DNA of 64,000 bases, from contig JACKKB010000006.1 of assembly GCA_020637635.1 (NCBI GenBank), forward strand, positions 1 to 64,000. Reading direction: 5' to 3'. Below, in pieces: positions 41,373 to 49,602 of this stretch. The notes under the pieces were generated by a model, which ran no database searches, was not told where the DNA came from, and worked only from the letters and a program-made list of their open reading frames with translations. The DNA is from Albidovulum sp. GTDB lineage: Bacteria; Pseudomonadota; Alphaproteobacteria; Rhodobacterales; Rhodobacteraceae. The position numbers were made by a program, and so were the translations under genes. Each line of letters opens with the position of its first letter. Within the stretch, counting starts at the first letter, position 1.

Positions 41373-42569
41373 TCAGAAATCGGCCGGGGGCGTCGCCCGG
41401 CGCCGGGCGGAGTCGAAGACCCGGCGCTCGACGATCCGGGCGCGCGCCATCCGCCGGTTCCAGGTCAGTTCGCGCTGGCGGTAGATCTCCACCCAGAGAT
41501 CGCCGCCGTCCTGCACCCAGGGCGCCTCGATCCAGGCACAGGCGATGTTGCGCTTCACCGTGGGCGACCAGAGCGCAGAGGTCACGAAACCCACCTCGCG
41601 GCGCTTGCGGTGGTAGACGAAGGCATGATGCGCCGGCTTGTCGCGGTCGATCTCGATCGTCACCAGACGGCGCGCGGGCCTTTGGCGGGAAAGCGCGAGC
41701 AGCGCGCGGCGGCCGTTGAAATGCGGCTTGTCGAGCGCCACCAGCCAATCGAGGCCGAGCTCGTAGGGGTTGCGGGCACGTCCCGGGCGCAGATGCGTCT
41801 GAGAGGACAGGAAATCGACCCGCGGCAGAAGGAAGCCGGCCTCGATCCGGGCCATCTCGACCGCCGCATAGCCGATGGCACGGATGCCGCGCACCCGGCC
41901 CGCCTCCATCAGCCGGTCCCAGAGGCCAAGGGCGGCACCGGGCGCCATCCAGAGTTCATAGCCGAGATCGCCGGTGAAGCCCGTGCGCGACACCATGATG
42001 TCATGAGTTTCGACCCGGAAAGATCTGATATCGAACGGTTTAAGCTCTTCCACGCCGGCGAGGCCCGCGGCCTTCAGAACCGCGCAGGAGGTGGGGCCCT
42101 GAACCGCCAGCGCGGCGATGGCGGCGCTGTCATCGGTGATCGTGACATCGTAGCCCCAGGCGACATCGTCGAGCCAGCCGAGCTGCGGTTCCTGGCAGCA
42201 GAGCCGGAACTCGTTCGGCGCCAGCCGGAAGACGGTGCCGTCGTCGACCACGTTGCCCTCGGCATTGCACCAGATCGCATAGGCGACCCGGCCGGGCTTC
42301 AGCTTCCGGATGTCGCGGGTCACGAGGCGGTTCACCACCGCCTCGGCATCGGGCCCCGCGATGCGATACTTGTTCATCGGCGAGATGTCGAAGAGCGTCG
42401 TGCCGTTGCGGATCGCGAAATACTCGAACTCCACCGTGTCGAGCACGGTCGGCGAGGCATGGCCCATCCAGCCAGTCCAGCCCTGCTGGCGGTTCAGCGC
42501 GGCGATGCGGTCGTGGAACGGGCCGGGCACGAGACCCAGCGGTTCGGGCTGGCGGATCGCCGGCGTCAT
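41373..42569 (-). CDS. GcvT-family aminomethyltransferase-like protein
   Basis: A 398-residue tetrahydrofolate-dependent protein of the T-protein fold. The folate site pattern CNAEGNVVDDGTVFRL has the conserved Asp-Asp of GcvT, followed by LAVQGPTSCAVLKAAG, VSRTGFTGDLGYELW, GYAAVEMARIEAGFLLP and the C-terminal barrel. The gene overlaps the upstream FAD oxidoreductase by ATGA. GcvT-like proteins accept a one-carbon unit from N-methyl groups of glycine, sarcosine or dimethylglycine, so this protein may take formaldehyde-level carbon from its FAD partners. Other GcvT-like demethylases such as DmdA are alternatives. Confidence 0.87.
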   Translation of the reverse strand: MTPAIRQPEPLGLVPGPFHDRIAALNRQQGWTGWMGHASPTVLDTVEFEYFAIRNGTTLFDISPMNKYRIAGPDAEAVVNRLVTRDIRKLKPGRVAYAIWCNAEGNVVDDGTVFRLAPNEFRLCCQEPQLGWLDDVAWGYDVTITDDSAAIAALAVQGPTSCAVLKAAGLAGVEELKPFDIRSFRVETHDIMVSRTGFTGDLGYELWMAPGAALGLWDRLMEAGRVRGIRAIGYAAVEMARIEAGFLLPRVDFLSSQTHLRPGRARNPYELGLDWLVALDKPHFNGRRALLALSRQRPARRLVTIEIDRDKPAHHAFVYHRKRREVGFVTSALWSPTVKRNIACAWIEAPWVQDGGDLWVEIYRQRELTWNRRMARARIVERRVFDSARRRATPPADF

Positions 42570-44077
42570 CTGCGTTTCCCCTCGTCCTTCAGGGCCTGGC
42601 CGGCCGCGTTCCAGCCCGGCAGACCGGTGATGTCGCCGCCCGGATGGCTGCCGGCGCCGCAGAGGTAGAGCCCGGCCACCGGAAGGCGATAGCGCGCCAC
42701 GCGCGCGAAGGGGCGCAGCATCAGCATCTGGTCGGTGCGGAACTCGCCATGGTGCCAGTGTCCGCCAGGCAGACCGTAGCGGGCCTCGATATCGTCGGGC
42801 GTCATCGTCTCGATTCCGGTGACCTCCGACCGCAGCCCCGGCAGTGCCTCGTCGAGGGCCGCGACGACCCGGGTTTCGAGCGTGCCGCGGGATTTCCCGG
42901 TCCAGCTGCCAGCGGGTGCGTGCGGCACGAAGGTCGCGGTGACCGCGAGGCGCGGCACCGCGCCCGGCACCAGCACCGCCTCGAGCACCGGACGCTCCGG
43001 CAGGCCGCCGTATTTCGCACCGTCGAAGGCCGCCTCGACGGCGCCGAGCCGCGGCGCGACGACGAGACGGGTTCCGGCCGGCAGCGCCTCGGGCAGGGTG
43101 GCAAGCCGCAGGTCGATCCGCGCCGCCATGCCGCGCGTCGCCATCAGCCGGGCGCGGCGCACGTCCTCGGCATCGAGATGCGCCACCCCCAGAAGCCCGG
43201 TGAGCGTCCGGCGCGGATGCAGGTTCGAGAGAACGAGCGGCGCGCGGAACTCCTCGCCGCTTTCGAGCTGCACACCCTCGGCGCGATCGTTGTCGCCGAC
43301 AAGGATGCGCGCGACCGGCGCCCCGCAGCGCAGGACGCCGCCGGTCGCGGCGACCGCCTTCAGGAGGGCCCCGATCAGGATCTCGGGATCGGCGCCGCGC
43401 GGCGCACCCGCGAGCCGGTAGAGAAGCGGCAGCACCGTCCCGGGCGATCGCGGCCCCATGGCACCGCCAAGGGTGGCGTCGAAGGCCAGCGCACCCGCGA
43501 GCGGCCCGTCGCCGAGGCTGTCCTCGAGCAGGTCCCAGACGTTCGACAGAAGGATGCGGAGAAGCTCGCGCATGTCGGCTCGGCCAAGCCGGCGAAGGGC
43601 GAGACCGTCGAGTGCCAGCGCCAGAAGATCGCCGGCGCCGGCGCCGTTCAGGGGCGGCGGCGTGCGCCCCATGAAGCGGGCGAGAGGCCCCGCGAGCCGC
43701 CTGAGCCGCGCGTGCAGCGCCGCATAGGCCGCTGCGGTCTCGGGCGCCACGCCCAGCGCGCTTCCGGCGGTCAGCGTGACCGGCCCGTCCGGACCCCAGG
43801 CCCGCGTCGGCTGGGCGACGCCGGGGCCGAGCCCGTAGCGATCGAGCCCGAGTCCCATGGTGACGATCGGATTGAGCCATGTGGGCTGCGCCGCGATCCT
43901 GACGCCCGGCCCGGTGCCGCCGCTCCCGGCGCCCTGCCCCGCGGCCGGCGCGCCGAGAAGCCCGCCCGGCCCCTCGAGCGCCTCGAGCAGCAGCACGCGC
44001 CGCCCCGCCTGACCGAGGCGGGCAGCGGCGACGAGGCCGTTGTGGCCGGCGCCGACGACAATCGCATCCCAGCTCAT
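42566..44077 (-). CDS. FAD-dependent oxidoreductase, phytoene desaturase-like (first of two)
   Basis: A 503-residue flavoprotein. The N-terminus MSWDAIVVGAGHNGLVAAARLGQAGRRVLLLEA is the Rossmann FAD site. The C-terminus has VAGLYLCGAGSHPGGDITGLPGWNAAGQAL, the closing FAD motif. It belongs to the phytoene dehydrogenase-like/PYROXD2 group, which includes amine-type oxidoreductases. The start overlaps the end of the upstream paralogue and its end overlaps the GcvT-like gene. Together the three make a coupled operon. The upstream frame extends past 44077, but ATG 44077 starts the FAD motif. Confidence 0.87.
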   Translation of the reverse strand: MSWDAIVVGAGHNGLVAAARLGQAGRRVLLLEALEGPGGLLGAPAAGQGAGSGGTGPGVRIAAQPTWLNPIVTMGLGLDRYGLGPGVAQPTRAWGPDGPVTLTAGSALGVAPETAAAYAALHARLRRLAGPLARFMGRTPPPLNGAGAGDLLALALDGLALRRLGRADMRELLRILLSNVWDLLEDSLGDGPLAGALAFDATLGGAMGPRSPGTVLPLLYRLAGAPRGADPEILIGALLKAVAATGGVLRCGAPVARILVGDNDRAEGVQLESGEEFRAPLVLSNLHPRRTLTGLLGVAHLDAEDVRRARLMATRGMAARIDLRLATLPEALPAGTRLVVAPRLGAVEAAFDGAKYGGLPERPVLEAVLVPGAVPRLAVTATFVPHAPAGSWTGKSRGTLETRVVAALDEALPGLRSEVTGIETMTPDDIEARYGLPGGHWHHGEFRTDQMLMLRPFARVARYRLPVAGLYLCGAGSHPGGDITGLPGWNAAGQALKDEGKRR

Positions 44078-45675
44078 GCCGCGGCCCCCATGTCGATCCG
44101 CCGGCCGAGGTCGCGCAGGATCTCGCGCGCGGCGTTGGCACCGGGCGCCCCCATCACGCCGCCCCCCGGATGGGTCGAGGACGCGCACATGTAGAGCCCG
44201 CGAATGGGCGAGCGATACTGCGCCCAGCCCGGCACCGGGCGGTTGAAGAGGAGCTGGTCGAAGGTCAGCTCGCCCTGGAAGATGTTGCCTTCGCTCAGCC
44301 CCACCTCGCGCTCGATGTCGGCCGGGGTGCGCACCTCCTTGTGGACGATGAGATCGGCAAAGCCGGGCGCATGTTCCTCTACCCGGTCGATCACCGTCCG
44401 GGCGAAGTCCTCGCGCCTGGCGTCGTTCCAGCCGCCTTCGGGCGCATAGGGGGCGTATTGCACGAAGACGGTGGCATAGTGCTTGCCCGGCGGCGCCATG
44501 GTCGGATCGATCTGGGTCGGGATCAGGAAATCGAGATAGGGCCGCGCCGACCAGCGTCCGGCCTTCCAGTCGTCATAGGCGCGCTCGATCTCGGCCATGT
44601 CGTCGAGGAAATGCAGATCGCCGCGCAGGAAGCCCGCGCCTTCGGGCGCGGCGGTGAAGCGCGGCATGGCGTCGAGCGCGATGTTGAGCTTGCCCGAAGA
44701 GCCGCGGAAGCGGAACCGGCGCACGCCCTTCAGGAAGTCCTCGGGCAGGTCGCGCGCCTCGGCATGGTCGAGAAAGGTGCGCCGCACATCCATGCCGGAG
44801 ACCACGGTCCTGGCATGAAACTCGTCGCCGTTCGCCAGCGCGACACCCGTCACCCGACCGTCCTTCACGAGGAACCTGTCGAGCCCGGCGCCGGTGCGGA
44901 TCTCGCCGCCCGAGGCGACGAGGCTCGCCGCCATCGCCTGGGTGATCGCGCCCATGCCGCCGCGGGCGAAACCCCAGGCGCCGATGGCGCCGTCGACCTC
45001 GCCCATGTAGTGGTGCAAAAGCACATAGGCGGTGCCCGGCGAATAGGGCCCGAGACCGGTGCCGATGATGCCCGACCCCGCGATATGTGCCTTGACGATG
45101 TCGGAGCGGAGGTATTCGTCGAGGAATTCGGCAATCGACATGGTCCAGAAGCGCAGCGTCTCGGCCATGTCGGCGGCGCCGAGGTCGTTGAAGCGACGCA
45201 GGATGAAGAGAAGTTCGGAAAGGTCGCGCGGCTTCAGCGAGGTCGGATCCGGCGCGGTTCGCAGCAGAAGCGGCTTGATGAATCGGCATTGCTTCATCAC
45301 CGCGCGCGAAAACCGGTCGTAGCCGTCAGCGTCGCGCGGGTCGAGCCGCATCAGTTCGCGGCGCAGCGCGTCATGATCGGAGGAGTAACTGAAGTAGCCG
45401 CCCCGCGAATCGAAGGTCGCCCCGCTTTCGTAGGGAATCACCTGCAGCCCGTATTTCGGCAGTTCGAGCGCGCGGATGATCTCGGGACGCAGGAGCGAGC
45501 AGACATAGGAGCAGTTGGAATAAGTCCAGCCGGGCGTCAGCTCGCGGCTGACCGCGGCGCCGCCGACATGGTCGTTGCGCTCCACCACCAGCACCTTCAG
45601 CCCGGCGCGGGCAAGGAAACAGGCGGTGGTAAGTCCGTTGTGCCCCGCGCCGACGACAATCGCATCATAGCTCAT
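44074..45675 (-). CDS. FAD-dependent oxidoreductase, phytoene desaturase-like (second of two)
   Basis: A 533-residue paralogue of the neighbouring enzyme. FAD binding is by MSYDAIVVGAGHNGLTTACFLARAGLKVLVVERNDHVGGAA. The C-terminal PIRGLYMCASSTHPGGGVMG and NAAREILRD complete the FAD fold. Middle segments such as DPRDADGYDRFSR and GGMGAITQAMAASLV fit the phytoene dehydrogenase-like family. It is the first gene of the operon, with a tandem TetR-type operator 45 bp upstream. The paired oxidoreductases may form a heteromer or act on successive substrates; both are inference. Confidence 0.88.
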   Translation of the reverse strand: MSYDAIVVGAGHNGLTTACFLARAGLKVLVVERNDHVGGAAVSRELTPGWTYSNCSYVCSLLRPEIIRALELPKYGLQVIPYESGATFDSRGGYFSYSSDHDALRRELMRLDPRDADGYDRFSRAVMKQCRFIKPLLLRTAPDPTSLKPRDLSELLFILRRFNDLGAADMAETLRFWTMSIAEFLDEYLRSDIVKAHIAGSGIIGTGLGPYSPGTAYVLLHHYMGEVDGAIGAWGFARGGMGAITQAMAASLVASGGEIRTGAGLDRFLVKDGRVTGVALANGDEFHARTVVSGMDVRRTFLDHAEARDLPEDFLKGVRRFRFRGSSGKLNIALDAMPRFTAAPEGAGFLRGDLHFLDDMAEIERAYDDWKAGRWSARPYLDFLIPTQIDPTMAPPGKHYATVFVQYAPYAPEGGWNDARREDFARTVIDRVEEHAPGFADLIVHKEVRTPADIEREVGLSEGNIFQGELTFDQLLFNRPVPGWAQYRSPIRGLYMCASSTHPGGGVMGAPGANAAREILRDLGRRIDMGAAA

Positions 45676-45719
45676 GGCAGTCCCCGAAACCTCGCCTCGC
45701 CCTCACACTAGCGAAATTC

Positions 45720-45756
45720 TGAGCGTTCGGTCAAAATAAATCTGAACGCATGCTCA
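45720..45756. promoter_or_regulatory. Tandem TetR-type operators in the FAD/GcvT-TetR divergent region
   Basis: Two 14-bp sites that fit TGNNCGNAYGYTCA. Site one is TGACCGAACGCTCA read on the minus strand (45720-45733); site two is TGAACGCATGCTCA on the plus strand (45743-45756), 23 bp apart centre to centre, about two helix turns. They lie between the divergent FAD operon and a TetR gene. Confidence 0.65.
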
Positions 45757-45810
45757 GAAAATTGCATCGTCCCTGCGGCCGGTCTATAGTCTGGCGACCA
45801 GGAGCAGTGC

Positions 45811-46521
45811 GTGACGACCGTGAAGGAACTGATCTCACCCACCAGCCGCCGCACGCAGGCGCGGATCATCGAGGCGGTGATCGACACGATCGCCGCGCGG
45901 GGCCTCAGTGGCACGACGCTCGCCAGCGTGGCCGAAGAGGCCGGGGTTTCGCAGGGTGTGCTGGTCTTTCACTTCAAGTCCAAGGAAGGTTTGCTGATCG
46001 AGACCCTGCGGCGGCTCTCGGCCGAGTATCGCGCGGCCTGGGAGCCGGCGCTCGAAACCGAGGATCCGCTGGAACAGGTCGTGGGGCTGCTGCGCGCGGA
46101 TTTCTCGCCGCCGGTCTGCACGCACCGCAAGCTCGCCCTCTGGTTCGCCTTCTGGGGCGAGGCCGCCGCGCAGCCGCTCTTCAGCGAGATCTGCGAAGAG
46201 GCCGAGCGGTCGCGCTATGCGGCGATGGAGGCAGCCTGCCGCCGCCTCGTCGAGGCCGTGCGCGGGGAGACCGAGGGCGGGGAAACCGAGGGCGGGGAAA
46301 CCGGGCGCGGGCCCGATCCGGCCCTTCTGGCCGCGTCTCTCGACGCGATGACGGACGGGCTCTGGCTGCAGCTGCACATCTACGGCCGCCATCTGCGGCG
46401 CGAGGACGCACTTGAGATGGCGCTGAACCACCTCGGCTGCCTCATGCCGGCCGTTGCCGAAAGGGTCGGTGCCGGACCCCGCCCGGGGCCCGGCCCGGAC
46501 CGGCTCAGAAGCCGGCCTTGA
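45811..46521 (+). CDS. TetR family regulator, BetI-like
   Basis: A 236-residue regulator. The helix-turn-helix is in GTTLASVAEEAGVSQGVLVFHFKSKEGLLIET, and the C-terminal ligand domain has RKLALWFAFWGEAAAQPLFSEICEE, close to BetI (choline-sensing repressor) and its relatives. The GTG at 45811 has GGAG about ten bases upstream. An in-frame 15-bp repeat adds GETEGGETEGGETG near residues 152-165. It is divergent from the FAD/GcvT operon and probably represses it in the absence of a ligand. Its 3' end overlaps the convergent solute-binding gene by 17 bp. Confidence 0.88.
   Translation: MTTVKELISPTSRRTQARIIEAVIDTIAARGLSGTTLASVAEEAGVSQGVLVFHFKSKEGLLIETLRRLSAEYRAAWEPALETEDPLEQVVGLLRADFSPPVCTHRKLALWFAFWGEAAAQPLFSEICEEAERSRYAAMEAACRRLVEAVRGETEGGETEGGETGRGPDPALLAASLDAMTDGLWLQLHIYGRHLRREDALEMALNHLGCLMPAVAERVGAGPRPGPGPDRLRSRP
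46264..46308 (+). repeat. 15-bp in-frame tandem repeat in the TetR gene
   Basis: Three units of GGGGARACCGAGGGC (the third differs at its end) add a Gly-Glu-Thr-rich insert to the ligand-binding domain of the BetI-like regulator. In-frame unit length means copy number can vary without breaking the gene. Confidence 0.8.
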
Positions 46522-47557
46522 TCCGCTCGAACTCCTTGATCATCTGATCTCGGATCTCCGGCTTCAACGTCGTCGCGAACATGCTTCGGGCGATGAAGGC
46601 GTCGAGGTCGCTGTAGCCGTAGGAGGCCATGAGTTCCTGATCGGCCGCCTTGAAGGCCTTGGCGTTGGAATGGGCATAGCCCCAGGTCTCGAGGATGTAC
46701 TTGCCCGAATCCACGCTCAAGGTGGAATTCAGGAAATCGTAGACTTCCTCGTCCGGGGTCGTGCCCGAGGCGAGATGGACATAGCCGCAGACCCAGCTGG
46801 CGATGCCGACATCGTCACGGCGGATCATCTTGGCGGGGATGTCCTCGCCGATGAGCGTCACCTCGGCGTCGTTCCAGGCCCAGGCCATGTCGATCTCGCC
46901 CGAGGTCATGGCGGCGGTCAGCTGGCCGGAATCGGTCCAGTAGAAGCGGACGTTCTTGTGCACCGCACGCAGGAAGTCCGAAGCCTTGGTGACATCCTCG
47001 GGCGTCATCGCCGCCCAGTCGGTGACACCGGTCGCAAGCGCGGCCAGCAGATAGGCATCCTCGACCCCGTCGGGGATCGAGACGCGCCCCGCCATGGAGG
47101 GATCTGCGAAGAGCTGCAGGTTCGCAGTCGCCTCGTCGACCTTGTCGGTGCGGATGACGAGACCGGTGTTGCCCCATTCGAAGGGCACCATCCAGACCTT
47201 GCCGTCGCTCTGGACTTCCTTCAGCGCCGAGATCTGCGGCAGGATGGAGTTCCAATCCGAGATCTTCGTCGCGTCGATCGGCTTCAGCAGGCCGGCATCG
47301 CGCCACTTGAAGACCGAACCGATGCAGGGATGCGCGATATCGGCGCTGAAGCCCGCCTGCAGCTTGTTGAAGGCCTCTTCCTCGTCTGCGTAGAAGGAAA
47401 AGGCGGGCGGGCCGCCGTATTTCTGCACATAGGCGCCGAAGAAGCCCTCGTCGTCATAGCCAGCCCAGTCGAAGACTGACAGATCACCGGCGCTGCCAGA
47501 CCCCGCCGATCCACAGAGCACCGCTGCAAGTGCGATGCCTTTCATCGTCCGTCTCAT
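46505..47557 (-). CDS. Polyamine-type ABC transporter solute-binding protein (system 1)
   Basis: A 350-residue periplasmic binding protein of the PotD family. The signal peptide (about 1-23) ends SGSAGDL, then comes LSVFDWAGYDDEGFFGAYVQKYGGPPAFSFYADEEEAFNKL, the PotD-type start. Further marks are VPFEWGNTGLVIRTDKV, DSGQLTAAMTSGEIDMAWAWNDAEV and NSTLSVDSGKYILETWGYAHSN. It captures a polyamine-like cation for the importer. ATG 47557 has GGAGG eight bases upstream. Last gene of the aminotransferase-permease-ATPase-SBP operon; it overlaps the convergent TetR end. Confidence 0.88.
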   Translation of the reverse strand: MRRTMKGIALAAVLCGSAGSGSAGDLSVFDWAGYDDEGFFGAYVQKYGGPPAFSFYADEEEAFNKLQAGFSADIAHPCIGSVFKWRDAGLLKPIDATKISDWNSILPQISALKEVQSDGKVWMVPFEWGNTGLVIRTDKVDEATANLQLFADPSMAGRVSIPDGVEDAYLLAALATGVTDWAAMTPEDVTKASDFLRAVHKNVRFYWTDSGQLTAAMTSGEIDMAWAWNDAEVTLIGEDIPAKMIRRDDVGIASWVCGYVHLASGTTPDEEVYDFLNSTLSVDSGKYILETWGYAHSNAKAFKAADQELMASYGYSDLDAFIARSMFATTLKPEIRDQMIKEFERIKAGF

Positions 47558-47593
47558 CCTTTCTACCTCCGTTTTTGGCCGTGCCGGCATGGG

Positions 47594-48787
47594 TCACGGC
47601 AATGCCACCAGCGCGCGGCCCCGGAAACCTGCAAAGAGCCGGTCGCCGGGTGCGAAATGCGCCGCGCGCTGGAAGTTCGTCACTGCGGCGATGACGGGGG
47701 CGTCGTAGCCGTCGAGCCGCAGGTAATAATGGATCGTCTCGCCGTAGAAGGCGAAATCCTCGACCGTCGCCGCCGCGGCGACTTCGGTCTCGGCCGGGCG
47801 CTCGGGCGCAAGGTAGAAGCGCTCGGGCCTGAGGCCGAGCGTGATCTGCCCGCCCGCGGCCGGGATCGCGGGCTCGGTCGGCATCGTCACGGTGCCGAAA
47901 CCCTTCACCTCGACGCTGGCGCTCTCGGCGTCGCGCGCGCTGACGCGGCCGGAGAGGAAATTGATGCCGCCGATGAATTCGGCCACCTGCCGCGTCACCG
48001 GCCGCTGATAGAGCTCCTTGGGACTCGCCACCTGGGCGAGGCGGCCGCCGAACATCACGCCGCAGCGGTCCGAGATGGTCATCGCCTCGTACTGGTCATG
48101 GGTGACCATGAGGAAGGTGATGCCGACCTGCCGCTGCAACCGCCGCAGTTCGATCTGCATCTGTTCGCGCAGCTTCTTGTCGAGCGCCGAAAGCGGCTCG
48201 TCGAGCAGGAGTACCTTGGGGCGCAGGATCAGCGCCCGGGCGAGCGCCACCCGCTGGCGCTGCCCGCCCGAAAGCTCGTTGGCGCCGCGCTGGCCGAGCC
48301 CGCCGAGCCCGACGGTGGCCAGCATCTCGTCCACGCGCGCCGCGATCTCGGTCCGCGACAGCGACTGGCCGGGGCTGCGCAGGCCGAAAGCGATGTTGTC
48401 GGCCACGTTCAGATGGGGAAAGATCGCGTAGCTCTGGAAGACCATGTTGGTGGGCCTTCGGTTGGGGGCCACCTCCGCCATTGGCCGGCCGTCGATCGCG
48501 ATCGTGCCGCGTGTCGGCTCCTCGAACCCCGCGATCATGCGCAGGAGCGTGGATTTGCCGCAGCCCGAGGGACCGAGGAGCGAGAAGAACTCACCCGCCC
48601 TGAGGTCGAGATCGACACTCTCGACCGCGGTGAAACTGCCGAAGCTCTTGGTGACGCCCTGCATCCGGACAAGCGCCGCGGCGCCGGCAACCGGACCCGG
48701 TTCGGGAGCCGGGTCGGCAGCCGGGGCCATGGCGGGCGCCGGGGCCGTGGCGGGCGCCTGCCCCGCAGGCCTCTGGTTCGAACTCAT
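47594..48787 (-). CDS. Polyamine-type ABC transporter ATP-binding protein (system 1)
   Basis: A 397-residue PotA-type ATPase. An Ala/Pro-rich N-terminal extension of about 40 residues precedes the ATPase. Walker A is GPSGCGKST, the signature LSGGQRQRVALARAL, Walker B VLLLDEPLSALDKKLRE. The C-terminal TOBE domain follows (ITLGLRPERFYLAP). It powers the importer with the two permeases. The start overlaps the preceding permease stop, so the operon is tightly coupled. Confidence 0.93.
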   Translation of the reverse strand: MSSNQRPAGQAPATAPAPAMAPAADPAPEPGPVAGAAALVRMQGVTKSFGSFTAVESVDLDLRAGEFFSLLGPSGCGKSTLLRMIAGFEEPTRGTIAIDGRPMAEVAPNRRPTNMVFQSYAIFPHLNVADNIAFGLRSPGQSLSRTEIAARVDEMLATVGLGGLGQRGANELSGGQRQRVALARALILRPKVLLLDEPLSALDKKLREQMQIELRRLQRQVGITFLMVTHDQYEAMTISDRCGVMFGGRLAQVASPKELYQRPVTRQVAEFIGGINFLSGRVSARDAESASVEVKGFGTVTMPTEPAIPAAGGQITLGLRPERFYLAPERPAETEVAAAATVEDFAFYGETIHYYLRLDGYDAPVIAAVTNFQRAAHFAPGDRLFAGFRGRALVALP

Positions 48788-49602
48788 GCGATGGGCACCC
48801 CTTCTTGGACGGCGCTCAGCCGAAGGCTGCGGCGGCGGAAGTATTCCGCCGCGAGAAGCAGGGCCAGCGAGGCGAGAATCAGAAGCGTGCCGAGCGCGAG
48901 CACGATCGGCAGCTTGGCGGGAAACCGCACCTGGCTCCAGATATAGACCGGCAGCGTCGGTTCGGTCCCGGTCAGGAAGAAGGCCATGATGAATTCGTCG
49001 AAGGAGACGGTGAAGCCGACCAGAAGGCTCGACACGATCCCCGGCGCCACCACGGGCAGCGTCACCCGCCTGAGCGCCCCCCATTCGCCCTCGCCAAGAT
49101 CGATCGCCGCCTCTTCGAGCGAATCGTCGAACTGTTCGAAGGCCGAGGTCATGATCGAGATCGAATAGGGGATCGTCACCAGCACATGGGCGAGCGCGAC
49201 GGTAAAGAGCGACAGCGAGAGGCCGAGCGAGAGGAACATGATCAGCAGCGAGACCGCGACGATCACCTCGGGCATGACGAGCGGCGCCATCTGCAGCGCC
49301 TGCGAGCTGCGGCGCAGCGGGAAGCGGTAGCGCGTGATGGCGCGGGCCGTGAGCGAGCCGATGGCGGTGGCGAAGACCGTCGAGAAAAGGCCGACAATGA
49401 TCGAGTTGCCGAGTGCGTTCAGCAGCTGGGTCTCATGGCCGAGAGCGGCGTACCACTTGGTCGTGAACCCCGACATCGGAAAGGCGAGAATCTTGGAATC
49501 GTTGAAGGAAAAGAGCGGCAGGAAGAGGATCGGCAGATAGAGGAACGCCAGATAGAGAAGCGCGTAGATCGGCAGGACGCCCGAGGCGAGACGGCGCATC
49601 AT
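48784..49602 (-). CDS. Polyamine-type ABC transporter permease (PotC-like, system 1)
   Basis: A 272-residue permease with six helices. The EAA coupling loop reads EEAAIDLGEGEWGALRRVTLPVVAPGI, followed by SLLVGFTVSFDEFIMAFFLTG. It pairs with the PotB-like permease gene upstream; their ends meet at TGATG (start at 49602). Two ATGs in a row begin the gene. Downstream is the ATPase, starting within the last four bases. Confidence 0.92.
   Translation of the reverse strand: MMRRLASGVLPIYALLYLAFLYLPILFLPLFSFNDSKILAFPMSGFTTKWYAALGHETQLLNALGNSIIVGLFSTVFATAIGSLTARAITRYRFPLRRSSQALQMAPLVMPEVIVAVSLLIMFLSLGLSLSLFTVALAHVLVTIPYSISIMTSAFEQFDDSLEEAAIDLGEGEWGALRRVTLPVVAPGIVSSLLVGFTVSFDEFIMAFFLTGTEPTLPVYIWSQVRFPAKLPIVLALGTLLILASLALLLAAEYFRRRSLRLSAVQEGVPIA

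Noticed and set aside
41373..44141. Single 922-residue product spanning the GcvT-like gene and upstream sequence
   Set aside because: Only the part from 42569 matches a family. The rest is antisense-like, Ala/Arg-rich and overlaps the FAD gene in another frame.
45676..45810. Riboswitch before the FAD/GcvT operon
   Set aside because: The region is only 135 bp and is explained by two operator sites and promoter sequence; no known glycine or SAM fold could be drawn.
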